In this document: positions 35,384 to 45,997 of the stretch, in pieces
How the letters are laid out: every line of letters starts with the position of its first letter
Numbering within the stretch: position 1 is the first letter of the stretch
From: Pseudomonas frederiksbergensis
GTDB taxonomy: Bacteria; Pseudomonadota; Gammaproteobacteria; Pseudomonadales; Pseudomonadaceae
Length of the DNA: 64,000 nucleotides
Direction: 5' to 3'
NCBI RefSeq assembly: GCF_900105495.1
Contig: NZ_FNTF01000002.1
Location: forward strand, 1,959,501-2,023,500
Notes under the pieces: model-generated
What the model saw: the letters and a program-made list of their open reading frames with translations, nothing else
Told to the model about the DNA's origin: nothing
Database searches by the model: none
Translations under genes and position numbers: made by a program

Positions 35384-35478
35384 CATCGCGGGCAAGCCCG
35401 CTCCCACAGTGATCTTTGGTGTTCACACAATTTGTGCAACAAAGGAGATCCCCTGTGGGAGCGGGCTTGCCCGCGATG
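35384..35478. repeat. REPIN, GCGGGCAAGCCCGCTCCCACAG family
   Basis: 35384-35409 and 35453-35478 are exact 26-bp inverted repeats separated by 43 bases. The same REP family occurs at 37396-37466 and, as a close variant, at 54448-54536. It lies between convergent genes. Confidence 0.92.
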
Positions 35479-35510
35479 GCGATAGTCCTGCCAGCACAAA
35501 TGTCTGCTTG

Positions 35511-35891
35511 TTACTCCGGCTTCTGGTAGCTATCAATTACTTCCTGCGCCGCGCGAAACGCATCGATCGCCGCCGGCACACCGGCATACACCGCGCAATG
35601 CAGCAGCGCTTCACGAATCTCTTCCACGGTGCAGCCATTGTTCAGCGCACCGCGCACGTGGCCTTTCAATTCCTGCGGGCACTTCAGCGCGGTCAGCGCG
35701 GCGAGGGTGATCAGGCTGCGGGTTTTCAACGGCAGACCTTCACGGTTCCAGACCCCGCCCCAAGCGTGCTCGTTGACGAAATCCTGCAGCGGCTGGGTGA
35801 ACTCGGTGGCGTTGCCCAAGGCGCGGTCGACGAAGGCGTCGCCCATCACTTGGCGTCGGACTTCAATCCCAGGCTTTTTATCAGTGCTCAT
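35511..35891 (-). CDS. Carboxymuconolactone decarboxylase-family protein, PcaC-like
   Basis: This 126-residue all-alpha protein of the CMD family matches PcaC in length and in blocks such as FVNEHAWGGVWNREGLPLKTRSLITLAAL and GHVRGALNNGCTVEEIREALLHCAVYAGVPAA. PcaC decarboxylates 4-carboxymuconolactone in the protocatechuate pathway. No other pca genes are nearby, so the exact reaction is less certain. Its start overlaps the stop of the upstream antiporter gene (ATGA), so the two are cotranscribed. Confidence 0.82.
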   Translation of the reverse strand: MSTDKKPGIEVRRQVMGDAFVDRALGNATEFTQPLQDFVNEHAWGGVWNREGLPLKTRSLITLAALTALKCPQELKGHVRGALNNGCTVEEIREALLHCAVYAGVPAAIDAFRAAQEVIDSYQKPE

Positions 35892-36949
35892 GGCAATTCC
35901 CTCTTGTGGTGTTGGCGACGCCAGGCGCGCAGCGAGGTGAACAGCAAAAACGCCCCCAGCGCCGGCAGGACGAAAAACAGCATCAGGTGTTCAAGCTTGC
36001 CGGCCAGCGGCATGCCGGTGGTGAACGACACCACGTGCAGCCCATAGGCCAGGTACAAACCCAAAAACAGCAGACCTTCGGCGCGAGTCACCCGATAACC
36101 GGAATAGAACACCGGCAGGCACAGCACCGCGACGCCAAGCATCACCGGCAAGTCGAAATCCAGGGCGTTGGGCGATACCGACAGCGGCGACGGCGCGATC
36201 AACGCGGTAAGCCCGAGCACGCCCAAGAGATTGAACAGGTTGCTGCCGATCACGTTGCCCACGGCGATGTCGCGCTCACCACGCAAGGCGGCGATCAACG
36301 AGGTCGCCAGTTCCGGCAGGGAGGTGCTGACGGCGACGATGGTCAGGCCGATGATCCGCTCCGACAACCCCAGATCAGTCGCAACCGAAACCGCTGCGCC
36401 CAACAGCAAGTGCCCGGCATAGACCAGCATCGCCAATCCCGCGACGATCATCAGCAGACTGCTGATCCATGGTGCTTGCGGGACTTCGTGGCGGGTCGAT
36501 TGCGGACGGGTCGAATGCCGCGACTGGCGCAACAACAGGCCTAGATACAGCGCCATCGCCGCCAGCAGCATCACGCCATCGGCGCGGGTCAGTTCTTCGT
36601 TCCACGCCAATACGAACACCAAAAGACTGGCGCCGATCATCAGCGGAATATCCAGGCGCACCAGCTGCCGTGAAACCCGTAGCGGGATGATCAGCGCCGA
36701 GAGCCCGAGTGTGACGAGGATGTTGAAGATGCTACTGCCGATCACGCTGCCGACGGCGATGTCAGCGTTCTGCGCCAGGGTCGCTTGCAGGCTGACAGCC
36801 ATTTGCGGCGCGCTGCTGCCGAGGGCGACGATGGTCAGGCCGATAATCAGCGGTCGTACATGCAAACGTGCGGCGAGGCGCACAGCGGCGCGCACCATCA
36901 GCTCGGCGCCGGCGATCAGCAACAGCAAGCCGCTGAGCAATTCAATCAC
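35888..36949 (-). CDS. Calcium/cation antiporter of the CaCA family (YrbG-like)
   Basis: This 353-residue inner-membrane exchanger has two inverted half-repeats. Each carries the alpha-repeat signature: GSSAPQMAVSLQA with GSVIGSSIFNILVTLG in the first half, and STSLPELATSLIAALRG with GNVIGSNLFNLLGVLG in the second. About ten TM segments are visible. It is 4 bases overlapped by the PcaC-like gene; a functional link between the two is not obvious. Confidence 0.88.
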   Translation of the reverse strand: MIELLSGLLLLIAGAELMVRAAVRLAARLHVRPLIIGLTIVALGSSAPQMAVSLQATLAQNADIAVGSVIGSSIFNILVTLGLSALIIPLRVSRQLVRLDIPLMIGASLLVFVLAWNEELTRADGVMLLAAMALYLGLLLRQSRHSTRPQSTRHEVPQAPWISSLLMIVAGLAMLVYAGHLLLGAAVSVATDLGLSERIIGLTIVAVSTSLPELATSLIAALRGERDIAVGNVIGSNLFNLLGVLGLTALIAPSPLSVSPNALDFDLPVMLGVAVLCLPVFYSGYRVTRAEGLLFLGLYLAYGLHVVSFTTGMPLAGKLEHLMLFFVLPALGAFLLFTSLRAWRRQHHKRELP

Positions 36950-36999
36950 GCTGATCAGGGGTATATCGGCAAGTCCGAAAATGGTCAGCGCTCCGTCTA

Positions 37000-37374
37000 T
37001 CAGTCGTCGAGGGCTTGCACGCGAACCTTCGCGGTGCCACTGCGCAACATGCCCAACTGTTCGGCCGCTTCGCGTGAAACATCGATCAGGCGCCCACGTG
37101 AGTATGGCCCGCGGTCGTTGACGCGCACCACGCAGGATCTGTCGTTATTGAGGTTGGTAATCTTCACCCGGGTGCCGAACGGCAACTGGCGATGAGCGGC
37201 GGTCAGGCCGTGCTGGTTGAAACGCTCGCCGCTGGCGGTGCGTTTGCCATGGTGTTTGGCGCCGTAATACGAAGCTACGCCGGTCTTGTCGTAGCCGTGT
37301 GGATCAACAATATCCGTGCTGGCGCAACCGGCCAGCAGAGAGAGCAGGGCGCAGGCACTGAGCAGACGCTTCAT
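37000..37374 (-). CDS. RlpA-like double-psi beta-barrel lipoprotein (short form)
   Basis: This 124-residue lipoprotein has signal sequence MKRLLSACALLSLLAGC with lipobox LAGC. One DPBB domain follows with the RlpA hallmarks GVASYYGAKHHGKRTASGERFN, LPFGTRVKITNL and VRVNDRGPYSRGRLIDVSREAAEQLGM. Full-length RlpA (septal lytic transglycosylase) also has a C-terminal SPOR domain, which is absent here. It is therefore an RlpA-like paralogue, probably in the envelope. It lies 50 bases upstream of the antiporter gene. Confidence 0.85.
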   Translation of the reverse strand: MKRLLSACALLSLLAGCASTDIVDPHGYDKTGVASYYGAKHHGKRTASGERFNQHGLTAAHRQLPFGTRVKITNLNNDRSCVVRVNDRGPYSRGRLIDVSREAAEQLGMLRSGTAKVRVQALDD

Positions 37375-37395
37375 AAACTGTATCCCAGAAACAAA

Positions 37396-37466
37396 TGTGG
37401 GAGCGGGCTTGCCCGCGATGGCAATGTATCTGATACACCGCCATCGCGGGCAAGCCCGCTCCCACA
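37396..37466. repeat. REPIN with nearly continuous stem
   Basis: 37396-37422 and 37440-37466 are exact 27-bp inverted repeats. The short loop itself pairs (TGTATC/GATACA), giving an almost uninterrupted hairpin of about 33 bp. It lies between gatB and the RlpA-like gene, both on the minus strand. Confidence 0.92.
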
Positions 37467-37511
37467 GGGTTTGAGTCGGACACAACATCCCACCCGCACC
37501 ATTGATAGCAA

Positions 37512-38957
37512 TCAGCCTTCGAGCTTGCTTTTCAGCAGTTCGTTGACCTGTTGCGGGTTGGCCTTGCCTTTGGACGCTTTCATGGCCTGGCCGACGAAGA
37601 AGCCGAACATCTTGCCGCGTTTGGCTTCGTCTGCCGCGCGGTATTGTTCAACCTGTTCGGCGTTGGCCGCGAGCATTTCGTCCAACACTGCCGAGATCGC
37701 GCCGGTGTCGGTCACTTGCTTCAGGCCGCGCTTGTCGATGATCTCGTCCGCGCTGCCTTCGCCGTTGGCCATGGCTTCAAACACCACTTTGGCGATTTTG
37801 CCGGAGATGGTGTTGTCGGTGATGCGCAACAGCATGCCGCCCAGTTGCTCGGCCGAGACCGGCGACTGGTCGATGTCCAGGCCCTGTTTGTTCAACAGGC
37901 TGCCCAGTTCAACCATCACCCAGTTGGCCGCCAGTTTGGCGTCGCCGCCGATGCTCGCGACTTTCTCGAAGTAATCGGCTTGCTCGCGGCTGGTGGCCAG
38001 GACGCTGGCGTCGTAGACCGACAGACCGAACTGCGCCTGGAAGCGCTCGCGTTTCTGTGGTGGCAATTCCGGCAGGGTGGCGCGCACGTCGTCGAGGAAC
38101 GAGTTCTCGATGACCACAGGCAGCAGGTCCGGATCGGGGAAGTAACGGTAGTCGTTGGCTTCCTCTTTGCTACGCATCGGACGGGTTTCGTCCTTGTTCG
38201 GATCGTACAGACGGGTCTGCTGGATCACCCGGCCGCCGTCTTCGATCAGCTCGATCTGACGTTGCACTTCGGTGTTGATCGCCTTCTCGATGAAGCGGAA
38301 CGAGTTGACGTTCTTGATCTCGCAGCGCGTGCCGAACTCAACCTGGCCTTTCGGGCGGATCGACACGTTGCAGTCGCAGCGCAGCGAGCCTTCGGCCATG
38401 TTTCCGTCGCAGATGCCCAGGTAACGGACCAGCGCGTGGACCGCCTTGACGTAAGCCACGGCTTCCTTGGCGCTGCGCATGTCCGGCTCGGAGACGATTT
38501 CCAGCAGCGGTGTGCCGGCACGGTTCAGGTCGATGCCAGTGGCACCGTTGAACTCTTCGTGCAGGCTTTTACCGGCGTCTTCTTCCAGGTGCGCGCGGGT
38601 GATGCCGACGCGCTTGACCGTGCCGTCTTCCAGCGCGATGTCCAGGTGGCCTTTGCCAACGATCGGCAATTCCATCTGGCTGATCTGGTAGCCCTTGGGC
38701 AGGTCCGGGTAGAAATAGTTTTTACGGGCGAACACGTTGTGCTGGCCGATCTCGGCATCGATCGCCAGACCGAACATCACCGCCATGCGCACCGCTTCCT
38801 GGTTCAGCACCGGCAATACGCCGGGCATGCCGAGGTCAACCAGGCTGGCCTGGGTGTTCGGCTCGGAACCGAAGGTGGTGGAGCTACCGGAAAAGATTTT
38901 CGACCGGGTAGTGAGCTGGGTATGAATCTCCAGCCCGATCACGACTTCCCATTGCAT
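37512..38957 (-). CDS. gatB: Asp-tRNA(Asn)/Glu-tRNA(Gln) amidotransferase subunit B
   Basis: GatB (481 residues) phosphorylates the mischarged aminoacyl-tRNA and is the tRNA-binding subunit of GatCAB. Typical N-terminal [39 protein letters not shown] and the C-terminal YqeY-like tail ([13 protein letters not shown]) are present. It lies 10 bases after gatA in the gatC-gatA-gatB operon. Confidence 0.96.
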   Translation of the reverse strand: MQWEVVIGLEIHTQLTTRSKIFSGSSTTFGSEPNTQASLVDLGMPGVLPVLNQEAVRMAVMFGLAIDAEIGQHNVFARKNYFYPDLPKGYQISQMELPIVGKGHLDIALEDGTVKRVGITRAHLEEDAGKSLHEEFNGATGIDLNRAGTPLLEIVSEPDMRSAKEAVAYVKAVHALVRYLGICDGNMAEGSLRCDCNVSIRPKGQVEFGTRCEIKNVNSFRFIEKAINTEVQRQIELIEDGGRVIQQTRLYDPNKDETRPMRSKEEANDYRYFPDPDLLPVVIENSFLDDVRATLPELPPQKRERFQAQFGLSVYDASVLATSREQADYFEKVASIGGDAKLAANWVMVELGSLLNKQGLDIDQSPVSAEQLGGMLLRITDNTISGKIAKVVFEAMANGEGSADEIIDKRGLKQVTDTGAISAVLDEMLAANAEQVEQYRAADEAKRGKMFGFFVGQAMKASKGKANPQQVNELLKSKLEG

Positions 38958-38967
38958 GTGTTTCTCC

Positions 38968-40419
38968 TCAGAAGCCGGTTGGGGTGCGGGTGTGCCAGTC
39001 AGTGTTCAACTGATACTGGTGCGCAACATTGAGCAAACGGCCTTCCTGGAAGTACGGGGCGAGCAATTGCACGCCGACCGGCAGACCATCGACAAAACCG
39101 GCTGGCATGGACAAGCCCGGCAGGCCGGCGAGGTTGGCGGTGATGGTGTAGACGTCTTCCAGGTACGCAGCAACCGGGTCGCTGCTTTTGGCGCCAAGCT
39201 TCCAGGCCGGGTTTGGCGTGGTTGGGCCGAGGATGATGTCGACCTCATTGAAGGCCGCCATGAAGTCGTTCTTCACCAGGCGGCGAATCTTCTGCGCCTT
39301 CAGGTAGTAAGCGTCGTAGTAACCAGCGGACAACGCGTAGGCGCCGACCATGATCCGGCGCTGCACTTCCGGGCCGAAACCTTCGCCACGGGAACGCTTG
39401 TACAGGTCTTCCAGGTTTTTCGGGTCTTCGCAGCGATAGCCGAAACGCACACCGTCGAAACGTGACAGGTTGGAAGACGCTTCTGCCGGAGCGATCACGT
39501 AGTACGCAGGGATCGCGTGTTGCATGTTCGGCAGGCTGATTTCCTTGACCACGGCACCGAGCTTTTTCAGCTCTTCGACACTGGCCATGACCAGGTCGGC
39601 GATGCGCGGGTCGAGACCGGCGCTGAAATACTCTTTAGGCACGCCGATGCGCAGGCCTTGCAGCGAACCGTTGAGGCCGGCGCTGTAATCCGGCACGGGC
39701 TCGTCGATGCTGGTGGAGTCTTGCGGGTCGAAACCGGCCATGCCTTGCAGCAGGATCGCGCAGTCTTCGGCGGTGCGGGCCAATGGGCCGCCCTGATCGA
39801 GACTGGACGCGTAGGCGATCATGCCCCAGCGCGAAACGCGACCGTATGTCGGTTTCAGACCGGTCAGGTTGGTAAACGCGGCGGGCTGGCGGATCGAGCC
39901 GCCGGTGTCGGTCGCCGTGGCGGCCGGCAACAGGCGAGCGGCCACGGCCGCGGCCGAACCACCGGACGAACCGCCGGGCACGTGTTCCAGGTTCCACGGG
40001 TTTTTCACTGCGCCGTAGTAGCTCGACTCGTTGGCCGAACCCATGGCGAATTCGTCCATGTTGGTCTTGCCCAAGGTCACGGCACCCGCGGCGGCCAACT
40101 TGGCAACGACAGTGGCGTCGTACGGTGCTTTGAAGTTGTCGAGCATCTTCGAGCCGCAGCTGGTGCGGATGCCCTGGGTGCAGAACAGGTCTTTGTGGGC
40201 AATCGGCGCACCGAGCAGGGCGCCGCTCTCACCATTGGCCCGGCGTGCATCAGCGGCTTTCGCCTGCTGGAGCGCGAGGTCTTCGGTGAGGCTGATGAAA
40301 CTGTTGAGCTGCGGATCGAGCTGGGCGATACGCGCCAGCAGGGTTTTGGTCAGCTCTTCGGAAGAAAACTTTTTATCGGCGAGACCGCGGGCGATCTCGG
40401 CCAGAGTCAATTGATGCAT
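38968..40419 (-). CDS. gatA: Asp-tRNA(Asn)/Glu-tRNA(Gln) amidotransferase subunit A
   Basis: GatA (483 residues) is the amidase that releases ammonia from glutamine for the GatCAB reaction. The amidase-signature Ser-cisSer-Lys triad is visible in [10 protein letters not shown] (Lys), [13 protein letters not shown] (cis-Ser) and [12 protein letters not shown] (nucleophile Ser). The start [23 protein letters not shown] is family-typical. It follows gatC after 16 bases. Confidence 0.96.
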   Translation of the reverse strand: MHQLTLAEIARGLADKKFSSEELTKTLLARIAQLDPQLNSFISLTEDLALQQAKAADARRANGESGALLGAPIAHKDLFCTQGIRTSCGSKMLDNFKAPYDATVVAKLAAAGAVTLGKTNMDEFAMGSANESSYYGAVKNPWNLEHVPGGSSGGSAAAVAARLLPAATATDTGGSIRQPAAFTNLTGLKPTYGRVSRWGMIAYASSLDQGGPLARTAEDCAILLQGMAGFDPQDSTSIDEPVPDYSAGLNGSLQGLRIGVPKEYFSAGLDPRIADLVMASVEELKKLGAVVKEISLPNMQHAIPAYYVIAPAEASSNLSRFDGVRFGYRCEDPKNLEDLYKRSRGEGFGPEVQRRIMVGAYALSAGYYDAYYLKAQKIRRLVKNDFMAAFNEVDIILGPTTPNPAWKLGAKSSDPVAAYLEDVYTITANLAGLPGLSMPAGFVDGLPVGVQLLAPYFQEGRLLNVAHQYQLNTDWHTRTPTGF

Positions 40420-40435
40420 TGCAGGCTCTTTCCCT

Positions 40436-40723
40436 TTAGTCGATGACTTTCGGAACCAGGTACAGGCCGTTTTCGACCGCTGGTGCGATGGACTGATAAG
40501 CCTCGCGATGATTGGTCTCGGTCACGACGTCCGCACGCAGGCGCTGGCTGGCTTCCAGTGGGTGGGCGAGCGGCTCGATACCGTCGGTATTGACCGCTTG
40601 CATTTCGTCGACCAGCCCCAGAATGCTGTTCAGGGCCGAAGTGATGTGTGGAAGATCGGCATCATCAAGGCCAAGACAGGCCAAATGAGCGATTTTTTCC
40701 ACGTCGGAGCGTTCAAGCGTCAT
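40436..40723 (-). CDS. gatC: Asp-tRNA(Asn)/Glu-tRNA(Gln) amidotransferase subunit C
   Basis: GatC (95 residues) is the small belt subunit that stabilises GatA-GatB. The pattern [14 protein letters not shown], the middle helix [26 protein letters not shown], and the C-terminal [13 protein letters not shown] are standard. It is the first gene of the operon and is divergent from mreB; the 214-base gap between them must hold both promoters. Confidence 0.95.
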   Translation of the reverse strand: MTLERSDVEKIAHLACLGLDDADLPHITSALNSILGLVDEMQAVNTDGIEPLAHPLEASQRLRADVVTETNHREAYQSIAPAVENGLYLVPKVID

Positions 40724-40925
40724 GGGATTCTCCAGTGGAAGGAAAACAGAACGGATGCTATCCGTGTGTTAGATTGTCGGAACACTACCGCATTTCTACG
40801 GTCATAAGGCCGCGATTGTGGGGGTTGGTGCACAGAAAAGCGGCCAATTTAACATATTGGCGCCTTGCCCAAAATCCCTGTCGTTGTTAGAGTTTGCCGC
40901 ACTTTTTTACCCACGCGTTGCCTAG

Positions 40926-41975
<1,050 letters not shown>

Positions 41976-42117
41976 GTCGCCGGATCGCCTCTATGCTGTT
42001 GGCGCGCAGGCAGCACTTTGCAGTGCTGCCTGTTGGCGTTTATCTTCTGTCAGTCTGCATCCAGGCCGGTTTGATGCCGTATGAATAAAGAGAACATTTG
42101 CCTGGGAGGAGCGGCTT

Positions 42118-43275
42118 ATTAAACCGCTTTTCACCAAAGGGCCTTCACTGGGCGTGCGCTTGTTGGTGCTGGTCGTGCTATCGGTCGCACTGATGGTGGT
42201 CGATGCCCGCTTCACACTGCTCAAGCCAGTGCGTAGCCAAATGTCGCTGGCACTGATGCAGTCTTACTGGATCACTGACCTGCCGCAGCGGCTATGGCAG
42301 GGTGTGGCCAGCCAATTTGGCAGCCGGACCGAGCTCGTCGCCGAAAACGAAAAACTCAAAACCGAAAACCTGCTGTTGCAGGGCCGCATGCAAAAGCTTG
42401 CCGCCCTCACCGAGCAGAACGTTCGGCTGCGCGAGTTGCTCAACTCCTCCGCGCTGGTCAACGAGAAGGTCGAAGTGGCCGAACTGATCGGCATGGACCC
42501 CAACCCCTTCACCCACCGCATCATCATCAACAAAGGTGAGCGCGACGGTGTGGTCCTCGGTCAGCCGGTGCTCGATGCCCGTGGCCTGATGGGCCAGGTG
42601 GTCGAGTTGATGCCGTACACCTCTCGTGTGCTGTTGCTGACTGACACCACTCACAGCATTCCGGTGCAGGTGAACCGCAACGGTCTGCGGGCGATTGCCA
42701 GCGGCACCGGCAACCCGGAACGCCTGGAGCTGCGTCACGTGGCCGATACCGCCGATATCAAGGAAGGCGATCTGCTGGTCAGCTCCGGTCTGGGTCAGCG
42801 GTTTCCGGCGGGTTACCCGGTGGCGACGGTCAAGGAAGTGATTCACGATTCCGGTCAGCCGTTCGCAATCGTGCGCGCCGTGCCGACCGCCGCCTTGAAC
42901 CGCAGCCGTTATCTGTTGCTGGTGTTCACCGACGGCCGCACAGCCGAAGAGCGCGCCAACGAAGCTGCCCAGGCTCAAGAAGCCTTGGACCAGCACGGTG
43001 GTGGCCCGATCATTCCAGCGACAGTACCGAAACCTGCCATCGTCCCGGCTGCTGTTGCTGCGCCCGTGACCCCGGTGGCGCCCACCGCTACCCCGGCTGC
43101 CGCAACCCCGCCCAAACCTGCGGCAACTCATCCTGTCGCTGTGAAACCTGCCGCCAGCAAGCCGCCCGCGGCGCAACCTGCGGCGGCTAAACCGCCGGCC
43201 ACGCCAGCCGCTGCTGTGAGGCCTGCTGCCAAACCGCCTGTTTCTGCGCCGGCTACCACTGGGGGACGAGAATAA
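42118..43275 (+). CDS. mreC: Rod shape-determining protein MreC, possible ATT start
   Basis: MreC (385 residues from 42118) is a single-pass periplasmic scaffold linking MreB to cell-wall synthases. A TM segment ([14 protein letters not shown]), a coiled coil ([19 protein letters not shown]) and two beta domains are visible. They are followed by an unusually long Ala/Pro-rich tail of about 90 residues. The family N-terminus [17 protein letters not shown] lies upstream of the first standard start (GTG at 42154). It is preceded by GGAGGAG and begins at an ATT codon, 6 bases after that site. ATT is therefore the better start; if not used, the protein begins at 42154. The stop overlaps the mreD start. 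Confidence 0.88.
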   Translation: MKPLFTKGPSLGVRLLVLVVLSVALMVVDARFTLLKPVRSQMSLALMQSYWITDLPQRLWQGVASQFGSRTELVAENEKLKTENLLLQGRMQKLAALTEQNVRLRELLNSSALVNEKVEVAELIGMDPNPFTHRIIINKGERDGVVLGQPVLDARGLMGQVVELMPYTSRVLLLTDTTHSIPVQVNRNGLRAIASGTGNPERLELRHVADTADIKEGDLLVSSGLGQRFPAGYPVATVKEVIHDSGQPFAIVRAVPTAALNRSRYLLLVFTDGRTAEERANEAAQAQEALDQHGGGPIIPATVPKPAIVPAAVAAPVTPVAPTATPAAATPPKPAATHPVAVKPAASKPPAAQPAAAKPPATPAAAVRPAAKPPVSAPATTGGRE

Positions 43276-43766
43276 TGGTTGGTGCTACTGCCTCCCGAAA
43301 TGGCTGGATAGTCTGGCTGACATTCGCCATAGGCCTGCTGCTCAGCGTTTCGCCGCTGCCGCAATTTATGGAGATCCTCCGTCCACTGTGGCTGGCCTTG
43401 CTGCTGGCATTCTGGGCGTTGGCCATGCCGCAGAAAGTCGGGATGGTCACCGCGTGGTGCCTGGGCCTGGCCGAAGACGTGCTTTATGGCACGCTGCTGG
43501 GCCAGAACGCGTTGATCCTGACGCTGATCACGTACCTGGTGCTGGCGCTGCAACAGCGCCTGCGCATGTTCCCGATGTGGCAACAGAGCCTGGTGATCCT
43601 GGTGATCTTCGGCCTCGCGCAGCTTGTTCAACTGTGGCTCAGCGCCCTGACCGGCAATCGTCAGCCGACGCTGGCGCTGGTCTTGCCGGCACTGGTCAGC
43701 GCATTGCTCTGGCCCTGGATCAGCTACGGTTTGCGCGGCTTGCTTCGACGCTACAAAATCAATTAA
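43275..43766 (+). CDS. mreD: Rod shape-determining protein MreD
   Basis: This 163-residue, highly hydrophobic inner-membrane protein has about five TM segments and is the third component of the MreBCD complex. Its ATG overlaps the mreC stop (TAATG), giving coupled translation. The family pattern [21 protein letters not shown] is present. Confidence 0.93.
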   Translation: MVGATASRNGWIVWLTFAIGLLLSVSPLPQFMEILRPLWLALLLAFWALAMPQKVGMVTAWCLGLAEDVLYGTLLGQNALILTLITYLVLALQQRLRMFPMWQQSLVILVIFGLAQLVQLWLSALTGNRQPTLALVLPALVSALLWPWISYGLRGLLRRYKIN

Positions 43767-43810
43767 TTCGGTCAGGCATTTGCCCGCACCTCGACAAGGG
43801 AGATGTCTTG

Positions 43811-44407
43811 ATGAAACAGCTTTACCTTGCCTCAGGCTCACCGCGTCGACGTGAGCTGCTCACGCAGATCGGCGTGCCGTTCTCCGCCGTCAGTGCGGAC
43901 ATCGATGAAACCCCTATGGAAAATGAGACCCCGTCGGCCTATGTCGAGCGCCTGGCGCGCGGCAAGGCCGAGGCCGGACGCGGCGCGCTCGTGTCCGACG
44001 CAGATTCTTGCGTGCTGGGCGCCGATACCGCTGTGGTGCTGGACGGGAAAATTCTCGGCAAGCCGGTGGACGAAGCCGAAGCGTGCGCCATGCTTATGAT
44101 GTTGTCCGGGTGTGAGCATGAAGTCCTGACGGCGATCGCGGTACTCGACGGTGAGCGTTGCGAGTCTCGGGTGGTGCGCAGTCTGGTGCGCTTTCGCCAC
44201 ATCAGTCGCGCCGAAGCGGTGGCCTACTGGGCCAGCGGCGAGCCGCAGGACAAGGCTGGCAGCTACGGCATTCAAGGGCTCGGCGCGGTGTTTGTCGCCG
44301 GCCTCAATGGCAGTTACTCGGCGGTGGTCGGGTTACCGCTGTGCGAAACCGCTGAGCTGCTCGGCCATTTCGGCATACCCTGTTGGCAAACCCTTAACGC
44401 GCGTTGA
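43811..44407 (+). CDS. maf: Maf-family nucleotide pyrophosphatase
   Basis: This 198-residue Maf/YhdE-type enzyme cleaves dTTP/UTP or modified nucleotides to monophosphates. The signature [14 protein letters not shown] at the N-terminus, [16 protein letters not shown] and [16 protein letters not shown] are conserved. In this order (mreBCD-maf-rng) it corresponds to E. coli yhdE. The start at 43811 is preferred to upstream in-frame starts because of the signature and AGGGAGATG nearby. Confidence 0.93.
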   Translation: MKQLYLASGSPRRRELLTQIGVPFSAVSADIDETPMENETPSAYVERLARGKAEAGRGALVSDADSCVLGADTAVVLDGKILGKPVDEAEACAMLMMLSGCEHEVLTAIAVLDGERCESRVVRSLVRFRHISRAEAVAYWASGEPQDKAGSYGIQGLGAVFVAGLNGSYSAVVGLPLCETAELLGHFGIPCWQTLNAR

Positions 44408-44464
44408 GCGTCGTACTGACAAGATGCGGCCATTATCGTGAACATGCCTGAACGAGACCCTGCC

Positions 44465-45922
44465 ATGAGTGAAGAGATCCTGATCAACATCACGCCGATG
44501 GAATCGCGCGTGGCGGTGGTTGAAAACGGTGTTCTGCAAGAGGTCCACGTCGAGCGCACGCAAAAGCGCGGGATCGTCGGCAACATCTATAAAGGCAAGG
44601 TCGTGCGGGTATTGCCGGGCATGCAGGCGGCCTTCGTCGACATCGGCCTGGACCGCGCCGCTTTCATTCATGCCTCGGAAATCTCCCTGCGCGAAGGCCC
44701 GGCGGTCGAGAGCATCAGCGCTCTGGTCCACGAAGGCCAGAGTCTGGTGGTGCAAGTCACCAAGGACCCGATCGGCTCAAAAGGCGCACGCCTGACGACT
44801 CAGTTGTCGATTCCATCGCGTTATCTGGTGTACATGCCGCGCACCGCACACGTTGGCATTTCGTTGAAGATCGAAGACGAAGCCGAGCGCGAACGTCTCA
44901 AACAAGTGGTCACCGATTGCGTGGCCAAAGAAGGTATTCAAGAAGTCGGTGGTTTCATCCTGCGTACCGCTGCCGAAGGAGCTGGTGCCGATGAAATCCT
45001 CATGGACATTCGCTACCTGCGTCGTCTCTGGGATCAGATCAACGAGCAGATCAAAACCATCAGCGCGCCAAGCGTGATCTACGAAGACCTTGGCCTGGCG
45101 CTGCGCACCCTGCGTGACCTGGTGAGCCCGAAGATCGAGAAGATCCGGATCGACTCCCGGGAAACCTTCCAGAAAACCACACAGTTCGTCGCCGAGCTGA
45201 TGCCGGAAATCGCCGATCGTCTTGAGCATTACCCTGGCGAACGGCCGATTTTCGACCTGTACGGCGTCGAAGACGAAATCCAGAAAGCCCTGGAACGCAA
45301 AGTCCCGCTGAAGTCCGGCGGTTACCTGGTGGTCGATCCGGCGGAGGCCATGAGCACCATCGACGTCAACACCGGGGCGTTCGTCGGTCATCGCAATCTC
45401 GAAGAAACCATTTTCAAGACCAACCTCGAAGCCGCGACCGCCATTGCTCGCCAGCTGCGCCTGCGCAACCTGGGCGGGATCATCATCATCGACTTCATCG
45501 ACATGGAAGATGAAGAACACCAGCGTCAGGTGCTGCGCACCCTCGAGAAGCAACTGGAGCGCGATCACGCCAAGACCAACATCATCGGCATTACCGAGTT
45601 GGGCCTGGTGCAGATGACTCGCAAGCGCACCCGCGAAAGTCTTGAACAAGTACTGTGCGAACCGTGCAGCAGCTGTCAGGGACGCGGCAAGCTGAAGACG
45701 CCGGAAACCGTTTGCTACGAGATTTTCCGCGAAATCCTCCGAGAAGCTCGCGCCTATCAGGCCGAAGGCTATCGTGTATTGGCAAACCAGAAAGTGGTCG
45801 ACCGTTTGCTCGATGAAGAATCGGGCAATGTCGCCGAACTCGAAGGTTTTATCGGACGCACCATCCGGTTCCAGGTGGAAACCATGTATTCCCAGGAACA
45901 ATACGACGTGGTGCTGCTCTGA
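44465..45922 (+). CDS. rng: Ribonuclease G
   Basis: This 485-residue endoribonuclease processes 16S rRNA 5' ends and turns over mRNA. It has the RNase E/G catalytic core: an N-terminal S1 domain (IYKGKVVRVLPGMQAAFVDIG), catalytic aspartates in STIDVNTG and IDFIDM, and the zinc-link cysteines CEPCSSC. The C-terminal degradosome scaffold of RNase E is absent, which defines RNase G. The start MSEEILINITPMESRVAVVE is typical. Confidence 0.96.
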   Translation: MSEEILINITPMESRVAVVENGVLQEVHVERTQKRGIVGNIYKGKVVRVLPGMQAAFVDIGLDRAAFIHASEISLREGPAVESISALVHEGQSLVVQVTKDPIGSKGARLTTQLSIPSRYLVYMPRTAHVGISLKIEDEAERERLKQVVTDCVAKEGIQEVGGFILRTAAEGAGADEILMDIRYLRRLWDQINEQIKTISAPSVIYEDLGLALRTLRDLVSPKIEKIRIDSRETFQKTTQFVAELMPEIADRLEHYPGERPIFDLYGVEDEIQKALERKVPLKSGGYLVVDPAEAMSTIDVNTGAFVGHRNLEETIFKTNLEAATAIARQLRLRNLGGIIIIDFIDMEDEEHQRQVLRTLEKQLERDHAKTNIIGITELGLVQMTRKRTRESLEQVLCEPCSSCQGRGKLKTPETVCYEIFREILREARAYQAEGYRVLANQKVVDRLLDEESGNVAELEGFIGRTIRFQVETMYSQEQYDVVLL

Positions 45923-45997
45923 ATCGCTGTCTTTCAACCCGGACAGAACGGCTGGCCTCAGCTTTTTGCAGTTTTTTTGCCATGGGAGCCAACTGAC

